From Ensifer canadensis (GTDB taxonomy: Bacteria > Pseudomonadota > Alphaproteobacteria > Rhizobiales > Rhizobiaceae): a stretch of 64,000 bases of DNA. Where the stretch lies: contig NZ_CP083370.1 of the NCBI RefSeq assembly GCF_017488845.2, positions 2,356,001 to 2,420,000 of the forward strand, given 5' to 3'. The position numbers and the translations under genes were made by a program. Of the stretch, positions 8,454 to 15,656 are shown in pieces. The notes under the pieces are model-generated. The model saw nothing but the letters and a program-made list of their open reading frames with translations, was not told where the DNA came from and searched no databases. The number at the start of each line of letters is the position of its first letter. Positions within the stretch are counted from its first letter, which is position 1.

Positions 8454-9260
8454 TCACACCTCCGGAACAATACCCCGGCATGCCCAGGCCACTGCCGCAA
8501 ACGACCGGGGGCCGTCGGGTTGGCCAGCCTCATAGGCGGCCTTCACGGCTGCATCGATCTTCACCCGCTGGGCTGGCTCTAGTGCCGAGACGTATTTGCC
8601 GAGAGGTCCCTCACCCGCGGAGATCGGCTGCCAGAAATCTGCGAACGACTGATAGTCCATCCGGATCATAAGCGACGTCTGCTCGATATCCACGAGGCCA
8701 TGCGCCGCGAAGCTCTGTATCATCTCTCCGGGCCGCATCATCGGCTGGAAACAATAGCGGGCGCGTACCTGATCGGCATTTTCATCGAGCATCGCCGCCG
8801 TATCGAGCACCATGCGCATGCCCGGCAGACCGCCGAAATGATCCCAGACCACGGCCGCAACCACGCCGCCCGGCCGCACCACCCGGCGCATTTCGGCGAC
8901 GGCCTTTTCCGCTTCAGGTACGAAATGCAGGACCAGCAGCGCCAGCGCCCGGTCGAAATAATCATCGGCAAAGGGAAGCGCGCAGGCATCGGCCTGCTGG
9001 ATCCTGATCCTCGGATCGGTGTTCGCCTTGATCGCCGCTTCGACGAAGACGGGCGAAAAGTCGATCGCCGTGATCTCACGGAGATCTGCCGCATGCGGCA
9101 GCGCAAAGGTCAGGCTTCCGGTACCACATCCGACGTCGAGGATCCGCTCGCCATCTGCAAGGCCTGAAAAGTTGATAAAAAGCGGCGCGAGCTGTTTGCT
9201 CCAACGCCCCATCAGTTGCTCATAGCCAGTCGCACTTTGAACATTGAAGCTTGATGTCAT
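8454..9260 (-). CDS. Class I SAM-dependent methyltransferase
   Basis: A 268-residue protein with the class I Rossmann methyltransferase motifs: ILDVGCGTGSL (SAM binding), the acidic end of strand 2 in ITAIDFSP, and a post-motif region VLHFVPEAEKAVAEMRRVVRPGG as in UbiE-like small-molecule methyltransferases. The ATG at 9260 is preceded by GGGGG five bases upstream; the TTG at 9272 has no such site. It lies downstream of the urocanase-like gene on the same strand, separated by 193 bases, so membership of that operon is uncertain. The methyl acceptor is unknown. Confidence 0.85.
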   Translation of the reverse strand: MTSSFNVQSATGYEQLMGRWSKQLAPLFINFSGLADGERILDVGCGTGSLTFALPHAADLREITAIDFSPVFVEAAIKANTDPRIRIQQADACALPFADDYFDRALALLVLHFVPEAEKAVAEMRRVVRPGGVVAAVVWDHFGGLPGMRMVLDTAAMLDENADQVRARYCFQPMMRPGEMIQSFAAHGLVDIEQTSLMIRMDYQSFADFWQPISAGEGPLGKYVSALEPAQRVKIDAAVKAAYEAGQPDGPRSFAAVAWACRGIVPEV

Positions 9261-9453
9261 GATCGCCCCCAAGCAGCAAAGCCAGCATTCTACCGCGTTT
9301 CCATAAATCGTATTCGATTTAAGGAAACATGCGGCAATTCAAAGTGCTACAACGACCTTCGCGCGTACGCGCGGCGCTGTAGCTCGCGCACTGCTCGATA
9401 CCAAGGCGTCGACGATCCTCTCGGAGAGACGGTGGCAAGACGCCGGCCCCTGG

Positions 9454-11115
9454 CTATGTCAGGGCAATGTGCCCGATGCCCTTGGCGGCGATCTCCTCAA
9501 AACTCTCGTCGTAGCCGGCATCGGCGTAGCGGATGACGCCGAGTGCGGTGTCGTTGGTGAGCGCATGGTCGAGCCGCTCGTCGGCAGCTTGCGTGCCGTC
9601 GGCCACCACCGTCACGCCGCAGCTCGTCATGTAGCCGGCATAGCCGCCGCCGCCCGAATGCACGACGACGAGATCCGCCATCGAGGAGCAGAGCAGCATG
9701 GCGTCGAGCAGCGGCCAGTCGGCGATCGCGTCCGATCCGTCCTTCATCCGCTCGGTCATGATGTTGGGATGCGCCATGGCGCCGGCATCGAGGTGGTCGC
9801 GCGAAAAGGCGACTGGTCCCTTCAATTCGCCCGACGCCACCAGTTCGTTGACGCGACGGGCCAGCGCTGTGCGCTCACCATGGCCGAGCCAGGCGATGCG
9901 CGCCGGCAGGCCCTCGAACGGGATGTGCTCGCGTGCAAGCCTGATCCAGTTGGTGACGATCTTGTTGTCCGGGAACATTTCGAGTAGCAGGTCGTCGATG
10001 CGCGCGATGTCGCTCTCCTCGCCGGACAGAGCCATCCAGCGGAAGGGGCCGATGGCGCGGGCAAAGAGTGGGCGCAAATAGGCCTCGGTGAAGATTGGAA
10101 TGTCGAAGGCGTTGGTAACGCCGCCCTCGCGCGCCTGGGTGCGGATGAGGTTGCCGTTGTCGAAGACTTCCGCGCCCTTTTTCTGAAACTCGAGCATCGC
10201 CGTAACATGCTCGACGATCGAGGCGCGGCTTGCGGCCATCAGCTGGCCCTGGCCGTCGTCACGCAGCGATTTCACCTGATCGACCGTCATGCCCTTCGGC
10301 ACGTAGCCGTAGACGAGGTCGTGCGCCGAGGTCTGGTCGGTAACCACGTCGGGCACGATGCCGCGCCGGGCGATTTCCGGGTAGACCTCGGCGGCGTTGC
10401 CGATGAGCCCGACGGAGAGCGCCCGCTTGTCCCGGACCGCCGCATCGATCATCGCAAGTGCCGTATCCAGATCCGGTGCGATCTCCTGGAGGTAGCCGAT
10501 CTCCCGGCGCTTCTTCGCCCGCTCCGGGTCGATATCGACGCAGAGGATGGCGGCGCCCGCCATGCGGCCGGCAAGCGGCTGCGCGCCCCCCATGCCGCCG
10601 AGCCCGGCCGTCAGCACGAAGCGGCCGGAAAGATCGCCGCCGAACCGCCGCTCGGCAATGCGCATGAAGATCTCGTAGGTGCCCTGGATCACCCCCTGGC
10701 TGCCGATATATTGCCAGGCCCCGGCCGTCAGCCCGCCCCAGCAGATCAGCCCCTTGCGTTGCAGCTCGTAGAAGACTTCGGCCTTGGCCCATTGGCCGAC
10801 GATGTTGCAGTTGGCCATGATCACCAGCGGCGCCTTGGCATGGGTCTTGAGCAGCCCGACCGGCTTGCCGGACTGGATGATCAGCGTCTGGTCCTCGTCC
10901 ATCTCGATCAACGTCTTGACGATGGCGCGGTGCGCCGGCCAGTTGCGCGCGGCCTTGCCGAGCGCGGCATAGACGATGAGGTTGTCCGGATCCTCGCCGA
11001 CAGAAAGCACGTTTTCGAGTAGCCGCAGCAAGGCCTCCTGCCGCCAGCCCTTGGCGCGCAGCACCAGTCCGCCGGGGATCGGAAAGTTCGGGTGACGGGG
11101 GTTGGCCTTGGGCAT
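9454..11115 (-). CDS. Urocanase-family protein, probable thiourocanate hydratase
   Basis: A 553-residue member of the urocanate hydratase family, close to the usual length of about 557. The NAD-binding segment GLGGMGGAQPLAG and the conserved blocks QSGKPVG, SQGVIQGTYE, GPFRWMALSG and DWPLLDA are intact. Expected active-site features differ: the position I recall as the conserved Cys in ARICW is Ala408 here (ARIAW), and the usual HHGGG is HSGGGG. With a MIO-less ammonia-lyase homologue, a DUF917 protein, a hydantoinase and a carbamoylase on the same strand, the best reading is hydration of thiourocanate in ergothioneine breakdown. Ordinary urocanase (HutU) is the alternative, but hutI and hutG are absent. 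An AGAGGAA ribosome site precedes the ATG. Confidence 0.82.
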   Translation of the reverse strand: MPKANPRHPNFPIPGGLVLRAKGWRQEALLRLLENVLSVGEDPDNLIVYAALGKAARNWPAHRAIVKTLIEMDEDQTLIIQSGKPVGLLKTHAKAPLVIMANCNIVGQWAKAEVFYELQRKGLICWGGLTAGAWQYIGSQGVIQGTYEIFMRIAERRFGGDLSGRFVLTAGLGGMGGAQPLAGRMAGAAILCVDIDPERAKKRREIGYLQEIAPDLDTALAMIDAAVRDKRALSVGLIGNAAEVYPEIARRGIVPDVVTDQTSAHDLVYGYVPKGMTVDQVKSLRDDGQGQLMAASRASIVEHVTAMLEFQKKGAEVFDNGNLIRTQAREGGVTNAFDIPIFTEAYLRPLFARAIGPFRWMALSGEESDIARIDDLLLEMFPDNKIVTNWIRLAREHIPFEGLPARIAWLGHGERTALARRVNELVASGELKGPVAFSRDHLDAGAMAHPNIMTERMKDGSDAIADWPLLDAMLLCSSMADLVVVHSGGGGYAGYMTSCGVTVVADGTQAADERLDHALTNDTALGVIRYADAGYDESFEEIAAKGIGHIALT

Positions 11116-11426
11116 CGTCTCGTTCCTCTTCGTTGTCGCGAGGCAGCTCGCTGCCCCTCACCCTAACCCTCTCCCCGCAAGGGGAGAGGGGATTGTTCAC
11201 AGCTTGCGGCGAACATCGCGTGCGAAGCCGCTATGGTCCATTGCCCACAGGCCGGGGGCGTAAACGGCTCCCCTGCTCGCTGCCAACGCGCCATCTCATC
11301 ACAATCGTGCCTCTCCCCTTCTCGGCGAGAAGAATAACCACGGCTTGCCGCCCCGGGTCGCAACGACGTCGCCTCTCCCCGCCTACGGGGAGAGGTTAGG
11401 GTGAGGGGCAAAACCACTCTCTGCAT
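11116..11426. other. Gap filled mainly by an inverted-repeat element
   Basis: The 311 bases between the urocanase-like and TfoX genes are mostly the element at 11154-11409. It separates the 3'-most gene from the rest of the cluster, so the urocanase-like gene may depend on read-through or on a promoter hidden here. No gene is visible. Confidence 0.65.
11154..11409. repeat. MITE-like inverted-repeat element (CCCCTCA ends), copy A
   Basis: Left end CCCCTCACCCTAACC with hairpin CCTCTCCCCGCAAGGGGAG; right end is its mirror, CGGGGAGAGG then GGTTAGGGTGAGGGG. The centre is unique. Same architecture as 22442-22587, 46258-46400 and 56754-56908. Confidence 0.75.
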
Positions 11427-11756
11427 TCACTTCGGCGGCAACGTTTCGACGAAGGCAGTCGCCGCATCGATGAGCCGCTTGCGCACGGCGTCGTCGCCAT
11501 AAGCGTCTGCCCCGGCCCGCACCCAGCCATGCATCGCGCGGCCGTTCATCACCATCAGTTCGACATCGGACAGCGCCAGCGCCCAGCCGTCATTGCCCTT
11601 GCCGAGCCGCACCAGCATCGATCCTTCGCGCGCGCCGCAGAGCAGGTTGCCGTTGAGCAGAAACGCCCAGCCGCCGAACATCGCCTTTTCCGACAGCCCC
11701 GGCCGCCCGGCGATCTCGTCCTTGATCAGTTCCTCAAGTCCCGCATCCCGCGCCAT
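11427..11756 (-). CDS. TfoX N-terminal-domain protein
   Basis: A 109-residue protein matching the TfoX/Sxy N-terminal fold (EKAMFGGWAFLLNGNLLCG, then VRLGKGNDGWALAL). It lacks the C-terminal helix-hairpin-helix half of true competence regulators, like many small alphaproteobacterial homologues of unknown role. The ATG at 11756 follows AGAGAGG and is preferred over the upstream start at 11786. It lies 111 bases downstream of the DUF917 gene on the same strand, inside the ergothioneine-type cluster, with no obvious enzymatic role there. Confidence 0.8.
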   Translation of the reverse strand: MARDAGLEELIKDEIAGRPGLSEKAMFGGWAFLLNGNLLCGAREGSMLVRLGKGNDGWALALSDVELMVMNGRAMHGWVRAGADAYGDDAVRKRLIDAATAFVETLPPK

Positions 11757-11867
11757 GACCTCTCTCCCCTGGCGTTTCCTGTGCACACGAAATCTGGAAA
11801 CGCTTTACCTCATTGTTCTCTTGCATTTCCGGACGGAAAACCGCTTCGCGCTTTTCCTGGACATGCT

Positions 11868-12965
11868 CTACGACCGCCCGGCCAGAGCGTAGCGGGCGAG
11901 CTCTATGCCCATCGCCTTTTCGACCGAGGGGTAGACCGTCGGGTCGAGCACGCTGGACGCAAGCGGGATCACCGACTTCGGCACATGCAGCACGAAGATC
12001 GTCATGCCGACCCGCAGTTGGCCGACGCTCAAGGGTTCGCCCTCTGATGACAACGTGGTGATGACGTCAGGGAAGGTGGCAAGCCTCCGGCCTTCCGCAG
12101 AGTCAACCGCCATGTATTCATTCATCACGTGCAATACCGTTGAGTCAGCCCCCTTCCCCAGCGTCACCGTGCCGATGTCGAAGGCCTCCTTGGTGTAGGT
12201 GACCGACTTGTCGGTGATCGTGCCTTCGGCAAGGATCGCGCCATTGGTCGTCTTGACGATCGCATCGATCACCGCGCTGCCGCCCTTGGCTTCCGCCGCG
12301 ATGATCGCCTCGCCGAGCGCCAGCGCCAGCGAGATGCCGCCGAGCGCCGCATTCGCCTTGACGTAGGACGCGCGGACCGGATTGCGGCACGAGGCGATGA
12401 AACCGCCGGACATGTCGGAGGCGGTGCGCAGGATCGGCGAGACCTTGGCGGTCGCGCCGCGGACCACCAGCTCGATATAGCGGTTCTCGTCGCGATTTCC
12501 CCCGACGGCGGTCTGGATCATCTGTTCAGGCGACCCGGCAAGGCCGATCGAGCCCATGTCGCCGGTCGGGTGCGCCCGGATGTCGCCGACCGCATCGACC
12601 ACCTTGGTCCCGAGGATCGCCGATGGCAGCCAGCCATTGAGCGTCGAGGACTTGCCGTTCTGGCCGATGATCAGGCCCGAAAGCTTCTCGCCGAGCGCCT
12701 CCTGCAGCAGTTGCACCGCCTTGACGTAGTCGACGCCGCGCATTTCCCAGGGGGTGGTCGAGGCCGGCGCGCCGATGGCGGCTGCTGTCGCCACCCAGTC
12801 GTCGGCATCAAGCTCGTCGACCGACACCAGTTCCGGTTTGCCGATCGAGACCGCGGCATAGCCGAGCATGCGGCCGTGATCGGCCCAGCCGCCGCCGCCG
12901 GCGGCATAGACGGAGCCGCCCTTGACCGCAGCTTCGACATCCTTCTCCGTCAATATCCGACCCAT
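11868..12965 (-). CDS. DUF917 family protein, probable thiohydantoin desulfurase
   Basis: A 365-residue member of the DUF917 family, whose Pfam domains are now named for S-methyl-thiohydantoin desulfurase. Recognised from the glycine-rich start (VYAAGGGGWADHG), the central LIIGQNGKSSTLNGWL and DVGDIRAHPTGDMG-like blocks (seen as AVGDIRAHPTGDMGSIGL), and GFIASCRNPVRASYV. In this cluster the expected reaction is removal of sulfur from 3-(5-oxo-2-thioxoimidazolidin-4-yl)propionate to give hydantoin propionate and sulfide. The start at 12965 follows AGGAGAAGG, and begins one base beyond the upstream gene's stop, so the two are translationally coupled. The family is certain; the substrate is inferred from neighbours. 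Confidence 0.82.
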   Translation of the reverse strand: MGRILTEKDVEAAVKGGSVYAAGGGGWADHGRMLGYAAVSIGKPELVSVDELDADDWVATAAAIGAPASTTPWEMRGVDYVKAVQLLQEALGEKLSGLIIGQNGKSSTLNGWLPSAILGTKVVDAVGDIRAHPTGDMGSIGLAGSPEQMIQTAVGGNRDENRYIELVVRGATAKVSPILRTASDMSGGFIASCRNPVRASYVKANAALGGISLALALGEAIIAAEAKGGSAVIDAIVKTTNGAILAEGTITDKSVTYTKEAFDIGTVTLGKGADSTVLHVMNEYMAVDSAEGRRLATFPDVITTLSSEGEPLSVGQLRVGMTIFVLHVPKSVIPLASSVLDPTVYPSVEKAMGIELARYALAGRS

Positions 12966-12966
12966 C

Positions 12967-14238
12967 TCAAACCTTCTCCTGCAATTGTTTGTCGAGCCTT
13001 CTGACGGCATCGAAGAGCACGGCAGTGCCTAGCGCGATATCGTCGTTCTCCGCCCACTCGTCCGGGGCGTGCGAACGACCGCCCCGGCACGGAATGAAGA
13101 TCATCGCCGAGCGGGTGATGCGCCCCATCCACGCGGTGTCATGCCCGGCTCCGGAGGCCATGCGCCGGTGGCGGGCACCGATCTGGCCGCAGCTTTCCTC
13201 CAGCGTCGAAAGCAGCAGCGGATCGCCGGGTGTGGGATGATTGTCGGAGATAACATTGGCGGGCGCGATGGTCACGCCGGCCTCACCGGCAACGCGCGCG
13301 GCAAGCGCGCCCAGTTCGACGATGAATTTCTCCATCTGCGGCTGCAGTTCGGCACGTGCATCGATCAGCAACCGCGCCCGCGACGGCACGACATTGGCGG
13401 CGTTCGGTTCGATCGAGAACTCGCCGACGGTCGCGGTGAAGTGTCCCTCGCCCTTGGAGAATTCGGTTGCCAGCGCCTCGATTGCCAGCACCAGCCGGGA
13501 GGCTGCGACAAGCGCATCGCGCCGGTGGTCCATCGGTGTCGTGCCGGCATGGTCGGCCTGCCCTTCGACGATGATCTCGATGCGGGTGATGCCGGAGATC
13601 GCTGTGACGACGCCGATATCCAGGCGCCCGGTCTCCAGCACCGGCCCCTGCTCGATATGCAGTTCCAGAAAGGCCTTGATGTCGGAACGCTTGAGCGCTG
13701 GCAGCCGCGACGGATCGCCGCCAACTTCGACGATGCCCTGCCGCAGGCTCAGTTCGCCCTGCACCCGGCTCAGCCAGCCATCCGGCAGGATGCCGGCCAT
13801 GCCGCGGCTGCCGACGCAGGAAACGCCGAAGATCGACACTTCCTCGGCAAGGAAATCGACGATCTCCAGGTCGTGATCGAGTTCGATGCCGCCGTCGGAA
13901 AGCGCGCGCGCCACTTCAAGTGCCGCGGCGACGCCGGCAATGCCGTCGAAGCGACCGCCCTCCGGCACCGTGTCGGAGTGGGAACCAAGCATCAGCGTTC
14001 CGAGCGCGGACTTTCGCCCCTTGCGCCGGCCGATGAGATTGCCGGCCGCATCGATGCGCGTCTCCAGCCCCGCCGCACGAAAGCGGCGATCGAGGAAGGC
14101 GCGGCCCTCCAGAAACAGCGGCGTGAAAGCCCGGCGGGTATAGGGCCGATCCGGCTCCGTGATCCCCGCAAGCCCGTTGACGATGCCGGCGATCCGGCTG
14201 GCATCCACCGGCAGATTGGTCTTGATGCTCGTGCTCAT
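12967..14238 (-). CDS. M20-type Zn hydrolase, probable N-carbamoyl-L-glutamate amidohydrolase
   Basis: A 423-residue amidase of the M20 family subgroup that includes N-carbamoyl-L-amino-acid hydrolase (HyuC), allantoate amidohydrolase and beta-ureidopropionase. Metal ligands are visible: His87 and Asp98 in GSHSDTVPEGGRFDG, Glu132/Glu133 in LAEEVSIFG, His194 in ELHIEQGPVLE, and the late His in GGRSHAPDEW. The dimerisation lid motif GQADHAGTTPM is present. In this cluster it would release L-glutamate, CO2 and ammonia from N-carbamoylglutamate. The ATG follows GCAGGAGG; it overlaps the hydantoinase gene by 4 bases (ATGA) and is coupled to the DUF917 gene. Confidence 0.88.
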   Translation of the reverse strand: MSTSIKTNLPVDASRIAGIVNGLAGITEPDRPYTRRAFTPLFLEGRAFLDRRFRAAGLETRIDAAGNLIGRRKGRKSALGTLMLGSHSDTVPEGGRFDGIAGVAAALEVARALSDGGIELDHDLEIVDFLAEEVSIFGVSCVGSRGMAGILPDGWLSRVQGELSLRQGIVEVGGDPSRLPALKRSDIKAFLELHIEQGPVLETGRLDIGVVTAISGITRIEIIVEGQADHAGTTPMDHRRDALVAASRLVLAIEALATEFSKGEGHFTATVGEFSIEPNAANVVPSRARLLIDARAELQPQMEKFIVELGALAARVAGEAGVTIAPANVISDNHPTPGDPLLLSTLEESCGQIGARHRRMASGAGHDTAWMGRITRSAMIFIPCRGGRSHAPDEWAENDDIALGTAVLFDAVRRLDKQLQEKV

Positions 14239-15614
14239 CGGGCCTCCTGCAAAGGCAAAGTCTGCAGCGGGCGAACGAAGGCGCCGGTGCCAGGCTTGGC
14301 GACGACGGCGCGCCCGTCAAAGGCAAGCGACCCGCGCAGATAGGTGGCAGACACCCGCCAGGGCAGCCTGATGCCGTTATAGGGCGACCAGCCGACGACG
14401 TTGTGACCGCTTGTCGCCGCATCATAGGTATAGGGCTCGGGCGTCATGACGATGATATCGGCGTCCTTGCCGGCCTCCAGCGCGCCCTTCTGGTGGTCGA
14501 GCCGGAAATGCCGCGCCGGGTTCAGCGTCATCAGCTCGGCCGCCCGCGTCAGCGGGATGCCGCGCTCAAGCGCGCCCTTGACGAACAGCGGCACCATGAC
14601 CTCCAGACCCGGCACGCCGGAGGCATTGGCGAGCATGTCCGGATTGGTCTTGCGATCCTCCGACCAGCTGACATGGTCGGTCGAAACCATCGTCACCGTG
14701 CCATCGGCCACATGCCGCCATAGCTTTTCCACCTCGGCACGCGGGCGGATCGGCGGATTGATCTTCGCCTTGCCGCCAAGCCGGCGAACGTCGTTCTCCT
14801 CGTCGAGCGTCAGATAATGGATGCAGCATTCGATCGTCGCCGCGTGGCCCTGGCGCCGGTAGGCGTCGGCAATCTCGTAGCCGCGCCCGAGCGAGCAGTG
14901 GACCACATGCGCCGGGCATCCGGTCGAAGCACCCGTTTCGTAGATCTGGTTGGTCGCCAAGAGCTCGGTGAGCGGCGGACGGGAAAGGCCATGGGCGCGA
15001 TAATCGGTGATCCCAGCGGCCCTGACCTTTTCGATCGCGCCGCGCACCGCCTCGTCGTCCTCGTTGTGCACCCCGGCTGTAAGCCCCGTCGGCGCGATCG
15101 CGCGAAAGCAATCCTCGAGCAGCGCTGCGGGAATGCGCGGAAAGCGCTTGGGGTCGGTGCCGAAGGTGGAGAACTTGAAGGCGGCAACGCCGGCCTCGAC
15201 CATTTCGAGGATGCGGGCCGGCCCCTCCTCGGGGTCGACCGTGCCGTAGAGGGCGAAGTCGACCCGCGCCTGCGGGCTCGCATGGGCGACCTTGCGCCCA
15301 ACGGCCTCCGCCGAGCAGACGAGATTGCCTTCGTCATAGGGCATGTCGACGATCGTGGTCACACCGCCGGCCGCGGCCGAGCGCGTCGACCAGACGAAAT
15401 CCTCCTGGTTCTTCTGCGACAGCGAATGCACCTGCGCGTCTATGGCGCCGGGAAGGATCATTGCGCGTCCGAGATCGTGGCGTTCACGGGCAGCCGGTGC
15501 CACCCCCTGCCCGACATGCACGACCTTGCCATCGCGCACGGCCACATGTCCGCCTTCGACGATCCGGTGCGGGAGAACGATGGTGCCTTTCAGGACAAGA
15601 TCGAAATCGGACAT
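14235..15614 (-). CDS. Hydantoinase/allantoinase-type amidohydrolase, probable hydantoin-5-propionate hydrolase
   Basis: A 459-residue cyclic amidohydrolase. It has the carboxylated lysine (Lys147 in AFKFSTFG), metal histidines His183 (GVHNEDD) and His239 (AHVVHCSLG), and the catalytic Asp313 (STDHVSW). The first metal motif, normally HxH after the second strand, is Gln61-Val-His63 (DAQVHS), so one expected metal ligand is replaced. The family opens cyclic ureides; beside a carbamoylase and a DUF917 desulfurase the natural substrate is hydantoin-5-propionate, giving N-carbamoylglutamate. A GGAGAG site precedes the ATG; the gene begins 42 bases after the lyase gene. Allantoinase or dihydropyrimidinase activity is the alternative. 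Confidence 0.85.
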   Translation of the reverse strand: MSDFDLVLKGTIVLPHRIVEGGHVAVRDGKVVHVGQGVAPAARERHDLGRAMILPGAIDAQVHSLSQKNQEDFVWSTRSAAAGGVTTIVDMPYDEGNLVCSAEAVGRKVAHASPQARVDFALYGTVDPEEGPARILEMVEAGVAAFKFSTFGTDPKRFPRIPAALLEDCFRAIAPTGLTAGVHNEDDEAVRGAIEKVRAAGITDYRAHGLSRPPLTELLATNQIYETGASTGCPAHVVHCSLGRGYEIADAYRRQGHAATIECCIHYLTLDEENDVRRLGGKAKINPPIRPRAEVEKLWRHVADGTVTMVSTDHVSWSEDRKTNPDMLANASGVPGLEVMVPLFVKGALERGIPLTRAAELMTLNPARHFRLDHQKGALEAGKDADIIVMTPEPYTYDAATSGHNVVGWSPYNGIRLPWRVSATYLRGSLAFDGRAVVAKPGTGAFVRPLQTLPLQEAR

Positions 15615-15656
15615 CGTGTTCTCTCCATCGGATCAGCCTTGTTGGATCAGCCTGGA

